Shown here piece by piece: positions 11,473 to 21,026 of a stretch of 64,000 nt of DNA. Positions within the stretch are counted from its first letter, which is position 1, and each line of letters starts with the position of its first letter. The stretch lies in NCBI GenBank assembly GCA_037954235.1, contig JBBMOA010000014.1, positions 23,021,273-23,085,272 of the forward strand, in the 5' to 3' direction. Under the pieces are notes generated by a model. That model saw only the letters and a list, made by a program, of their open reading frames with translations, searched no databases and was not told the DNA's origin. The stretch comes from Aulostomus chinensis. Lineage: Eukaryota; Chordata; Actinopteri; Syngnathiformes; Aulostomidae. The position numbers and the translations under genes are program-made.

Positions 11473-12783
11473 CAGATTGGCTGTTAGCAGTCAACTGCCA
11501 TTAGCTTCGAGCTAAAAATACATAGCTGGCTCTTTCTGCATCCTGCAGACACGAAATGCAGGAGTGAAAAAAAAATCTTTGTGAGTTCAAGAAAAATAAA
11601 CACCTTCAGGATGAGTTATTGCTTTAATCTCAGCTAGATGGATGTGTATCTGTGAAAACTGTAGAATTCAGAGGAATTGATCAGTAGAGTGGTGAATAGA
11701 GAGGAAGGTGGGAGAGCGATGAGCAGAGCAGCGGAGCAGGCAGAGGCGGTGGTCACACAGGGGAAGCTGGAGGCCGCTCCTGTCAACACAGTATGGATAA
11801 AGACAAATGGCGTACCACTGTTCTCCAACCAGGCAGAAAAACACCACGTCCACGTTTGTCTGCTCCTGGTTTCTCTCCCTGTCATGTCATAATCAGTAAA
11901 ACCTCAAACACACTCTTGCTGCTTGACTTTCTTACGGGCGAGCAGAGTTGGATTTGTATTTTCAAAGCTCCGCTCAATGAAATGACCCACATACTGGGCG
12001 TGCTGGGTGCCATCGCCATAGCAGCCGCACGTATGGCCAGCACAGGAAGTGACCTTACAGCCTCCTGTCTCCTCTCATCTCCTCTCTACTGAACTGTGCT
12101 TCCCTGAACTGCCTCCCTTCCTCTAATTTCACCGTTTCATCTCTACTTCTTCTCTGCCAGCCCTTTGAGTATCCTCCTTTCCCTTTCTCTCCCTCCTTTT
12201 TGGCATCAGTCGCTGCCCAATACGGTCTCTCAGTGCGAAAGCCCCTCTCAGCAGAGGGGCAGACAATGAAATGAGAGGATTTGTGAGGCGCTCCATTGTT
12301 CCATGTATTCATGCAGTATAATGGGACATTTCCGTCAGACTGGAGAGGAAGAGCAGTAGCCCTGGCTTCACATGGAGCTGCTGGAGAGAGTCAACATTAA
12401 TTCCCTGACAATGACAGTCGGAGCAGCAACACAGAGAAGAAAACAAAGACACCGTGTCCTATAGTCCTGAGGAGGCTGTTGACAGTAGAATGCTGCAGCT
12501 GCAATTAGTCAGAAAGTAGATGGCAACTTCAATAATCTGTGATTCAGTTAAGCCCATTTTAAAGTAAAAACATAACAAATACTGTCTGGATCGAGCTGCT
12601 CGGATACAGGAACCTTTGATTTACGTCCCTGTAAGCAACGGGATGTGTTGGCACTGGAGCTGTGTTTACTAGACTGAATATCCCACCAACGCTAGCTGAG
12701 ACAACAGAGGAGAGTCAGTTCTGAATTTTTAAAGTGGTCAAAGTCCAAACATGCTGTTGTCACAACAGTCCTTTGGCTCAGCA

Positions 12784-12784
<1 letters not shown>

Positions 12785-12842
<58 letters not shown>
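12785..12842. repeat. (CA)29 microsatellite
   Basis: Perfect CA array 340 bp from the lnx1 p70 exon, with an opposed GT array at 13031. Confidence 0.98.
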
Positions 12843-12848
<6 letters not shown>

Positions 12849-13030
12849 ATATTTAAAGCCTACGGTAGCGAACTGACATTTTCCTCAAACGCCTACAATA
12901 AGCACACTCACACATGCTGTCAGCTAGCACGCTGCAGTGCTGCTCTGTAGCATCAACACTATCCTGGAGAGCAAAGATGACCACGGCGTCACTGGTCATT
13001 TAGATGTGTGTGAGACACAAATGAACGTGA

Positions 13031-13053
13031 GTGTGTGTGTGTGTGTGTGTGTG
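13031..13053. repeat. (GT)11 microsatellite
   Basis: Perfect GT array 130 bp downstream of the lnx1 p70 exon on the lnx1 strand. Confidence 0.96.
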
Positions 13054-13183
13054 AACGCACTGCCCGACAACAAACGACTGAATCACACATGAACGGCAGC
13101 AGGATGTGTTGACTGAGTGGAGGGAAGGGGGGATGTGGGTGAAGGGATGCAGGTGGAGGAGGTGTGAGGATTGTTGTACTCAC

Positions 13184-13275
13184 AGCTCAGAATAGAGGAT
13201 GTGCAGGTTGCCCAGATTGTCAGTGTAGTTGGCCGGGCTGAGCCAGGGCAGGACCAGCAGCAGCAGAGCCTTCAT
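13184..13275 (-). CDS. lnx1: lnx1 alternative first exon (RING-less p70-type isoform)
   Basis: This exon encodes the 31-residue start of the short lnx1 isoform, which lacks the RING domain and therefore cannot act as an E3 ligase in the way p80 does; in mammals it is regarded as a PDZ scaffold binding Numb. It reads MKALLLLVLPWLSPANY and ends ...HILYSEL, with the last codon split as CT|G. From memory, human p70 begins the same way and differs at only about three of 31 positions. The start codon has a good context (gaccATGA) and there is no acceptor just upstream, so this is a true first exon with its own promoter. The donor is CT|GTGAGTAC at 13183. Joining to the exon at 128 gives SEL-CKGASH, as in human. 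Oddly, residues 2-15 resemble a cleavable signal peptide although LNX proteins are intracellular. The exon is too short for ordinary ORF calling. Confidence 0.92.
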
Positions 13276-13420
13276 GGTCAGCGCTCAGCTCTTTTCCCTC
13301 CCTTTTTCTCCTCTCTTTCTTCTTTCTCTCCTCTCTGCACTGAAGCTCTCTCCTCCTCTATTCCCCCCTCCTGCCCCTCCTCCTCCTCCACCTCCAATAC
13401 TCCAAACCTGGCCGTAATGA
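13276..13420 (-). promoter_or_regulatory. inferred p70 promoter/5' leader, polypurine on the lnx1 strand
   Basis: Directly upstream of the p70 start codon the minus strand is almost pure purine for about 130 bases (GGAGGAGG and GGGAGGGAAAAGAG type runs) and contains GGAA cores of the ETS type. With no acceptor here, transcription of the p70 mRNA should start in or just beyond this tract. No TATA box is evident. This is placed by position and composition only. Confidence 0.35.
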
Positions 13421-14021
13421 CCCCTCTACCTCGCCCGCCTTCCCCTGTCAGAGGTGCTCCCAGACCTGAATGAATCCTTCCCTTCCTACCTTTTCAGCCT
13501 CTCTCTATCCCTCCGTCCCCCCCTTCTCTCTCTCTGATCTTGGCAGTTTCTTCCTCTACCTCAGGCTGGCTGCCTGGTCATCTCAGCTGCAGAGGCAAAC
13601 GGGCCAGCTGCCAGAGGTTGAAGATGGAGCGGAGCGCAGGAGGTGGAAGAAGCAGCAGAAGCAGGTGCAGAAAAGAAGTCCGACTGTGGCACAGGAGGAA
13701 GAGGAGAAAGTGCAAGAAGAAGAGGAAGGAGACCCATGCAAAGGTGGCACATTTGGAGTACAATTTGAGATGTGCAGCCCTTTAATCTTCTCTGGGCAGT
13801 GGCGAGTTGTAAGAGGATTTGCGCTCGTATGCGTGTGTGTGCATGTCTGTCTCCCTGGGTGTGTGCGTGTGTGGGTGCGCGTGTGTATATGTCAGAGAGA
13901 ACAGCGCAGGCTGTGACTTATACTGCAGCAGAAACCACTGAGGGGGGAGATGGAGCAAACCAAATTGATATGGGGGGGGGATACCTGGTGCTGCTCTGAT
14001 TGGCTCTGCCCTTACTCCATC

Positions 14022-14063
14022 CTCACATACACACACATACTCAGGCACACACATACACACACG
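14022..14063. repeat. interrupted CA-rich tract
   Basis: CACATAC-type runs with several interruptions. Confidence 0.85.
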
Positions 14064-15184
14064 TGCATTCTTACAACCTCTGCATTCACCTCCCCTGCCT
14101 GCACATACGTTGTCCCGTGAAGGGGAAGATAGAGGGGAGGGGGAGAATATGTTCCCTCCAAACCCTCACCCCTCCGCTCCCGCGATGGACTGCTCGCCGT
14201 GCAGCAGATTGGTCCGATCACTGAAAAGAATCTGCCTACATGTGTGGAAAAAAAAAGACAGCGCATGGCCAGAAACACACTGGCAAATCAATATTCCTCG
14301 CACAGCAGGGGGCTTGTGTTTCTGAGTGACGTGAGAGAAAATAAGAGGGATGAAAAAGGTTTGTTATGAGTCACATTTCATTCATACACCCCTGCTTTCA
14401 AAATAAACAAAGGGAGGGAAATATAAAGACGCAGATAATCCACTTGAGGCATCACGCTGAGTGTTGATCGGTTGTGCCGTGAGCCTGGAGAGCGTCCAAG
14501 GGGAAGGAGAGGTGTGAGTTCACGGTTACGGCGGCTTGAAGCTGGGATTTGATGAAGACTACAGAGGAAAGCGACAGGAACTTAACACCAGGCTTGTCTG
14601 AAGCTTGAACCAGAATAATCCTTTCACCATCAAGCCTCTATGGGAAGCAGGAGGGGAGGGATGGTAGCTGCTGTCCCCGCTGTTGACCCCCGTCCTGCTG
14701 TCGTCAAGACCAACTAAACCCAGACCAAGACCAATGCAAGGCCAGACCGGGCCGTACCAGAGCCAGATGGTCTGGGAGGGTCCCGCTCCAGTGTTTCCAG
14801 ATTGTGGAGTAATTTTTCTTTTTTGTAAAGTTCATTTATGTATGAAAGCATTATGGTTTTGTAGATTCCCGTGGTGTTTTAGAAGCAACTAGTATTCAGT
14901 TATATTTGCAGTTTTAATATCCAATCAAATACAAAGATAATTTAGAACTGTTACCGCTGTGTCTTGACCTGTCCTGAAAGGTCCGCGACGGAGCTGTAGT
15001 CCTGGAGGCCGGTCTCAGTACTACACCACCACCCACCTCCTCCCTGTGATATTTACTTGTTTCTGTCTCCTTCCTGGATCTGTCCTTTATCTTCACCCCC
15101 CCAGAGGAAGACATTTAACTGGTGTAAATACTCTGTCTGAATGAATATTTCACCGATGGAGGTAGTGTGGTTACTGGCTCAATT

Positions 15185-15228
15185 TGTGTGTGCGCGTGTG
15201 TGCGCGTGTGTGTGCGTGTGTGTGTGTT
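15185..15228. repeat. interrupted (TG)n/(CG) tract
   Basis: Alternating purine-pyrimidine TG/CG tract, a good Z-DNA-type sequence. Confidence 0.93.
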
Positions 15229-16245
15229 AATGCATGCAAGCATTACTGAGGCGAAAGTTGTCCTGAGATATTTGAACAGTACGCACAGCAACAAGACCAC
15301 AGGGCGCGCTGGAAATGGAAATGTAATTGGATTGTGACAGGATGCAGTTTGTGAACAGAGACCATTCTGCCCCACAGGAGTTGTTTCATACACTAGCACA
15401 TTAACTCACACTCACAAAACACACGGCAACATACTCTCTCCCCATTATTCCTTTTGATTTCCCACTCCTAGCAGACAATTCCTCAGACTGATGCCGAGTT
15501 AAAAATAGGTTTGTTATTTGGCTGCGTGGAAAAACAAAGAGCGCAACTGCTGGGTTTATTTGAGCGATGTAACTCGTCCTGGCCTGTAAAACTGGACAAG
15601 ACATTTATCATTTGTCATAAGTGTGTCAGTACCGTGTCAGAAGCTGCAGGGGCTCAGGAGGAGCTTGACTCCTGTTAATAAGACCAGAGCCCCCCCCCTG
15701 AAATCAGGACTGTTCCAGCTTTGGGTCTCTGAAATCCTGACAACAGGCCTGCACCTCCATCGTCAGGGATCATGAGGGAGACGGTTTCGGATGTATGAAT
15801 CATGCCAGAGGTGATTCATCACTCGGTCACTTTATCTAAGATATCAGCTTGCATGCTTTTCTCACATTCTCCAAACTTACTGTATTAAAAGTCCAAAATT
15901 TAAAAATGGATGCCAGCTGTGGCTGTTTTATTTACTTTTATTATTCATATTTCTAGTAAAAGTAATCATGGTAAACAACGTATATGAAGTTCTGCGTACA
16001 TGCAGCTGTTGGTTCTGACGAGGTTTGTCGTGTATAGTTGGTGTGGTTCAAGGGGCTGCGGCGTCCACTCCCCGGACCACTCCCACATCCTCCGTCATTT
16101 TTCAAGTGAAAAATGGAAGAAAAAGCCATTCATCAAACAAATGTACGCAATAATTTGTGAAATTCAAATGATTTGATCAATAACTTGATAGTCTGGGTCT
16201 CCCTGCTCCTGACAGCAGGAGGAATGGTCACAGACTCGCAGCAGT

Positions 16246-16254
16246 GAGAGAGAG

Positions 16255-16288
<34 letters not shown>
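16246..16288. repeat. (GA)n-(TG)n compound microsatellite
   Basis: GA array of 13 bases followed directly by a TG array of 30 bases. Confidence 0.96.
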
Positions 16289-16289
<1 letters not shown>

Positions 16290-16890
16290 CATCTCATGGA
16301 CATGTCAAGTGCTGGCAAAGGTTATCAGCACCAGGAGGAAGCCCAGGCTGGAGGAGGTGCTTTAAGGAGAATCACTTCTTCTGCAATATTTTGGATTCAG
16401 GGAACCTGAAAATGAGGCAACCTGCTACAGGTGGCATCACCCAGAGGTAACACAGCGAAGCTACACGAACACACACACACGTTCTTGCTTCAGTTAAACT
16501 TGCGTGTGGACGTGTGTTGCAAAGCCGTGTGCAGTGTTTGTGTGGAAGAGCACGCAGCAGCTGCATCTGGAGGCGGAGACTTTGATCCATCATCTTCTTT
16601 ATTTTATAACTAAAGGTCTTCTCCAACATCAGAGTGTGTTTTATTGTTCATAATAATGGGCCAACACACTGAGATTAAAGTGGGTGGTGACCTCTTATTG
16701 AGCAAGAGTCACTTTTCCTCTAAAACGTCTGCTGTAATTACTGTTGACGAGAAACGCTTTTTCTGTGGCATCGCTTTCTGACAATGGAGCATTGTTTAAA
16801 ATGTGATCTTCCTCCGAAATTCAGAGTGAGGTTTGTACAAAACCATCAGCTTTCTAAGGGACAGGAGACAACACGGATAAGCACCAAGGG

Positions 16891-16944
16891 CTCTCTCTCT
16901 CTCTCTCTCTCTCACTCACACACACACACACACACACACACACA
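16891..16944. repeat. (CT)n-(CA)n compound microsatellite
   Basis: CT array (22 bases), short junction, then CA array to 16944. Confidence 0.97.
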
Positions 16945-18753
16945 TGGGTACACACACAGCAAGGTCACATACAGAAGTAACAGAGAAATGTCAACAACCA
17001 TAAATACCATGAAGAAAATTCGTCCTTAAGAAAATATTCACACAGGACTTGAAGAATTAATTTAGGAGCATTTTAGAAAGGGGTTGAAAACAAGAGGTTT
17101 CCCTCCGAGGCAGAACATCAGTAAAACACACTCTTGTGAGTCTGAGTAAATGAACTTGGTTAATCCAGAACACACCAGAGGAAGGAGGCATTCAGATGGG
17201 AGAAGACGTGTTGTAAGTGTTGTCAGAGGTTCATGCACATGTAGCTGCATGTGCTAAGGGAGACTACATGCCTGAGTGGGTGGGGAGCCTCTGCATGAAT
17301 TCCGAGCAGGTTCTTACAGGACAAAGCCCAGAAGAAATTGGGATTTTGTTCTTGGTTACACTGGTTGTGTACAGAATGACAATTTCTCCATCCAAAGGCC
17401 AATATAGGTCATGGCTGATTAGATCAGTGTGAAAACAGCCCGGACCAGATGGTACCACTGTCTCAGTCATTACAACTGCTGACCTGCTGTCAGATTCTGG
17501 GCTCCGGCCAGAGAAGTGAAGAAGAATCTGAACATGTCTAACATGTCTATTACACTGGGACTGTCCACCAGGAGGAGGACAGACGGCGACACCAGCCATG
17601 TTGGCGCCGCCATCTCCCAGCGTGTTCTACTGTTTACATCGCCAGTATTTTCCATGCGTATGTCAGCTGATCTATATTGATTTTTTCAATGGGAGGATGA
17701 TTGATCGATTGAATTGATCTGATTCAATGTGGGGAAAAGCAACATTTTTAATCAAGCCTTTGTTTTTTTGCACACCCCTGTGCAGTTTCAGTCCTTTTAT
17801 CTGGCAGGAGATAAACTGTGGAAAAAAATGGTCCTCTATCTCACGTGACAAAAATGATCAATGAGATTGATTATTGATTGCAATGGCGGTCGTTCCACTC
17901 GTGCCGCAGATGGGCCGAATAAAAAATAGCCATGACCTGGAAGTTCATGATAAAATCTGAAAATACACATAAAAAAGTGCAGCAACAGATAAAGTCACTG
18001 AACTCGCACGAACAGACAAAAATGATGAAGTAGGTTTTTATTTCCCTGAATGCCTTTCACATCCTTGCACACAGAGTTGCAGTGGTCTCGCTGGACTCGG
18101 CCCGTCACCTCCTCAGATAGCAGCTCCTGACTGCGGGAGGGCAGCTGAAACCATCCGAGAGACGACCTCAGAGCTCCACACCTCATTATAACACACACTG
18201 CGTGGAGGAAGAGACGGGGGAGCAGTGGAGCAATGAGGAGAGGAGGATAGGAGGTGCACACAACGTGCTGTAAAGGCAACTGGTGTGGGTGATGGAGGCA
18301 GCAACAATGCGGAGAGGAGACGTGACACTTCAGAGTTTTATGGAATTGTTTTTGGTTTTTTTTTTTTGCAAGTGCTTAACGAAGGCAAAACAGGCATGCA
18401 GCAAGTGTGTGATGTGTCTCATCATCCCCAGGGCCTTTGGGCTCCTAGAGTGTTAAGGAGCATTAATGAAAACGGACCCAGACAAGAGAAACCAAAAACA
18501 CTGTCTTTTAATGATATGAAAACAGAAGAGCTGGGCCCATTCTAGATGAAAGTCTGCTAGGAGGAATTTGGGACTCTGGCCGTGCGTAATGACAGCAGCA
18601 GCTCGAGAGCGGGGGTCCTCCAACGTCTGTTTACAGTTTTCCCCACAAGGAAGGAAGCGAGTACAGACAGAAGAACTCACTTCCTTTTTTAAGCATTGCT
18701 AATGTCGTCCTGTTAAATGTAAACACACTTAAAATTAAAGCTGTAAGCAACGT

Positions 18754-20335
18754 TGTTAGGGCCTGAGCCCCTGCGCGGCCTGTGGCCGCGTCCTTGACAC
18801 TGGCCTGAATCCAACGATGTCTTGGTCAAATCCCAGAGCTGAGAGCTGGCCCTTTAAGAACCCCTCCCCCACTGCTCTGTCTTTGATCTGTGCTAGAGAG
18901 AGAGCAGAGCTGAGAGCTGGCCCTTTAAGAACCCCTCCCCCACTGCTCTGTCTTTGATCTGTGCTAGAGTGAGAGCAGAGCTGAGAGCTGGCCCTTTAAG
19001 AACCTCTCCCCCACTGCTCTGTCTTTGATCTGTGCTAGAGTGAGAGCAGAGCTGAGAGCTGGCCCTTTAAGAACCCCTCCCCCACTGCTCTGTCTTTGAT
19101 CTGTGCTAGAGTGAGAGCAGAGCTGAGAGCTGGCCCTTTAAGAACCCCTCCCCCACTGCTCTGTCTTTGATCTGTGCTAGAGTGAGAGCAGAGCTGAGAG
19201 CTGGCCCTTTAAGAACCTCTCCCCCACTGCTCTGTCTTTGATCTGTGCTAGAGTGGAGAGCAGAGCTGAGAGCTGGCCCTTTAAGAACCCCTCCCCCACT
19301 GCTCTGTCTTTGATCTGTGCTAGAGTGGAGAGCAGAGCTGAGAGCTGGCCCTTTAAGAACCCCTCCCCCACTGCTCTGTCTTTGATCTGTGCTAGAGTGA
19401 GAGCAGAGCTGAGAGCTGGCCCTTTAAGAACCCCTCCCCCACTGCTCTGTCTTTGATCTGTGCTAGAGTGGAGAGCAGAGCTGAGAGCTGGCCCTTTAAG
19501 AACCCCTCCCCCACTGCTCTGTCTTTGATCTGTGCTAGAGTGAGAGCAGAGCTGAGAGCTGGCCCTTTAAGAACCCCTCCCCCACTGCTCTCCGTGTCAG
19601 AGTGGAGAGAGAGGAGGATTGTGACATTTGTAGTGTGTCAAAATCAGATAGCTCTGCATATGTTGGGCAAAAGTGGAACATGATACCATATTTTTGTAGG
19701 GATTTTTGTCAGGAATACAGTGGTGTGTATTTTGCGGCTGTGGGACATTTAGTTTACATGTGAGAAGCGAGTGTTTGAGAGTATGTACCATGAGAGCAGA
19801 CAGGTGCCCCATTGGTTTCCATTGTAAGGTGAAAAGTGTAAAAAGTGTCTCCCCCACTTTGAGGGCTTATAAAACCCAAACCGTTTACGCTACATAAAAA
19901 CTTTTAACAACTTTTGATCAGCAGAGTTTGGAGAGTTATGTATGAAGTTTTGGAAGCGATACCATGAAAGCCCTCGGACGAGATGGTGTTTGTTTGGGGC
20001 GCAAAATTGTCCAAAATTAGACATAAGTGTCCAAATTGTGGACATCCTGTTAGAGTTAGGTCAGGGGTGTGAGTGTATGATTTGTCCGTCTTGATGAGAC
20101 GAATAAAACGGTGTTGGTCCCATGTCTGCAGGACATTCCGACAGGACGTGGCGTGGTTTTTTGTGCATCTAGGTGGCGCTATTGAGTAGAGCGCTTCTTA
20201 TTTTTTTAATTATCAAATTTTTGGCCGCACCCGATGTGTGTACCAAACTTGGTGAGTTTTCGAGCATGTTTAGGGGGTTAAATTAACTTTTGAAGTGGCG
20301 AGTGTGTCGAGCAAACATAATAGGGCCTGAGCCTG
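18754..20335. repeat. ~1.58-kb interspersed repeat bounded by TAGGGCCTGAGCC direct repeats
   Basis: The same 13-mer TAGGGCCTGAGCC occurs at 18757-18769 and 20321-20333. Just inside the left copy is a perfect 7-bp hairpin (CGCGGCC-TGT-GGCCGCG, 18774-18790). The interior holds the minisatellite at 18834-19592, then about 700 bp of unique-looking sequence including phrases such as accaaacttggtgagtttt that I associate with common teleost repeats. No transposase frame is visible. It lies in the intron between the two lnx1 first exons, and its right edge is about 57 bp from the RING-exon donor. Class unknown. Confidence 0.6.
18834..19592. repeat. minisatellite, 11 copies of a 71/72-bp unit
   Basis: The phrase GAGAGCTGGCCCTTTAAGAA recurs 11 times with spacings of 71, 71, 71, 71, 71, 71, 72, 72, 71, 72 and 71 (last interval to the truncated end). 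Units are nearly identical. Units 3 and 6 share the variant aacctctccc in place of aacccctccc, suggesting duplication of a three-unit block. The 72-bp units carry an extra G (agtggagag). Open frames here are periodic artefacts. Confidence 0.95.
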
Positions 20336-20391
20336 ATGAACTGCTTCCACCGTGTGAGGCTGGTGATGTTCGGATCACGGCACCATCCTAC

Positions 20392-20843
20392 CTGCTCTTG
20401 ATGTGGTCCTCCAGCTCCCCGCGGGGCAGCGTCTCAGTGCAGTGGTCAGTGAAGGGGCACGCCACGGTCAGCTTGTCCAGCAGCTTGTGAACCAGCAAGC
20501 TGGGCTTCCTGCAGCTCTGCAGCATGAGGGGCGTACGGCACACGGGGCAGAAGTCGCTCTCCAGCAGGAAGCTGGTGAGACACTCCTGGCAGTAGGTATG
20601 TCCACAGGGCGTGTCCAGGGGCCTGATGAGCGGCTGCAGGCAGATGTGACAGATGAGGTCGTCATCCACCTCGTCCTTGTAAATGTACTCGTGGTTCTCC
20701 TCCAGCTGGTGGCTGTGGCCACATGATGCACACAGGTCGGGTGGAGGTGGACTCAACAGTTGGTACTCTGATGGAGAGAGAGGTGGAGCTGACGCTTCGG
20801 CCATGGCGAGATCAGGCTGTCCACTGTCTTCCTGGTTGTTCAT
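20392..20843 (-). CDS. lnx1: lnx1 RING-finger exon (p80-type isoform N-terminus)
   Basis: N-terminal 150 codons plus two bases of the long lnx1 isoform, a RING E3 ubiquitin ligase that in mammals targets Numb. Visible parts are a first zinc-binding segment (C38, C41, H43/H45, H51), the acidic lead-in EVDDDLICHICLQPL, a RING with ligands C65, C68, C80, H82, C85, C88, C99 and C102, then a TRAF-type zinc segment (C129, H134/C135, H147) that finishes in the next exon. The start MNNQED resembles human LNX1 MNQPES. A second ATG at 20804 (residue 14) has the stronger GCCATGG context. The exon ends AAG AGC AG|GTAGGA at 20392; splicing to G at 128 gives Arg then CKGASH. An open frame continues only to a TAG inside the intron. 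The last RING ligand is Cys, whereas mammalian LNX1 and LNX2 have Asp there as I recall. Assignment to LNX is very secure, and the shared exon selects lnx1. Confidence 0.95.
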
Positions 20844-20900
20844 CTGGAAAGCAGTTCCAGGGACATCTTAGATCCAGTGAGACGGACATAAGCAGCACAT
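20844..20900 (-). other. lnx1: probable 5' UTR part of the lnx1 RING exon, with two short upstream ORFs
   Basis: On the minus strand a strong acceptor (pyrimidine-rich tract ending tttctcacag) lies at 20901, 57 bases before the lnx1 ATG. A weaker acceptor (gctttccag) abuts the ATG itself at 20844. If the distal one is used, the leader holds two tiny ORFs: one of 10 codons from 20900, and one of 8 codons from 20866 whose TGA overlaps the lnx1 start as ATGA. Which acceptor is used cannot be settled from sequence alone. Confidence 0.45.
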
Positions 20901-20991
20901 CTGTGAGAAACTTGGTAATGAAAAGGAAGATAGTATAAGACAGGATACATGTGAATATAAATATATGTATGTTTCTGTACTCTCTCTCTTT

Positions 20992-21026
<35 letters not shown>

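Larger units (their letters stand above)
8831..13183. other. lnx1 intron, proximal part; no exon seen
   Basis: Would contain any 3' UTR of the plus-strand gene (AATAAA at 10188). Also holds the 23-bp repeat, G12, and the CA and GT arrays near the p70 exon. The GC-rich block at 9440-9740 is open in several frames but has no donor. Confidence 0.5.
13421..18753. other. intron between the lnx1 first exons / region upstream of p70
   Basis: Lies within the 7,116-bp interval between the p70 and RING exons. The part nearest p70 (13.4-13.8 kb) is pyrimidine- then purine-rich, giving a charged chance ORF on the plus strand. The rest holds interrupted CA/GT arrays and nothing I can name. Confidence 0.5.

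Noticed and set aside
13470..13916. 148-codon plus-strand frame with a Glu/Arg/Lys-rich middle
   Set aside because: The charged run comes from purine-rich DNA upstream of the lnx1 p70 exon, and the end is translated GT repeat (CVCVHVC).
19177..19683. Periodic frames repeating ICARVESRAESWPFKNPSPT
   Set aside because: Translation of the 71/72-bp minisatellite; 71-bp units break the frame.
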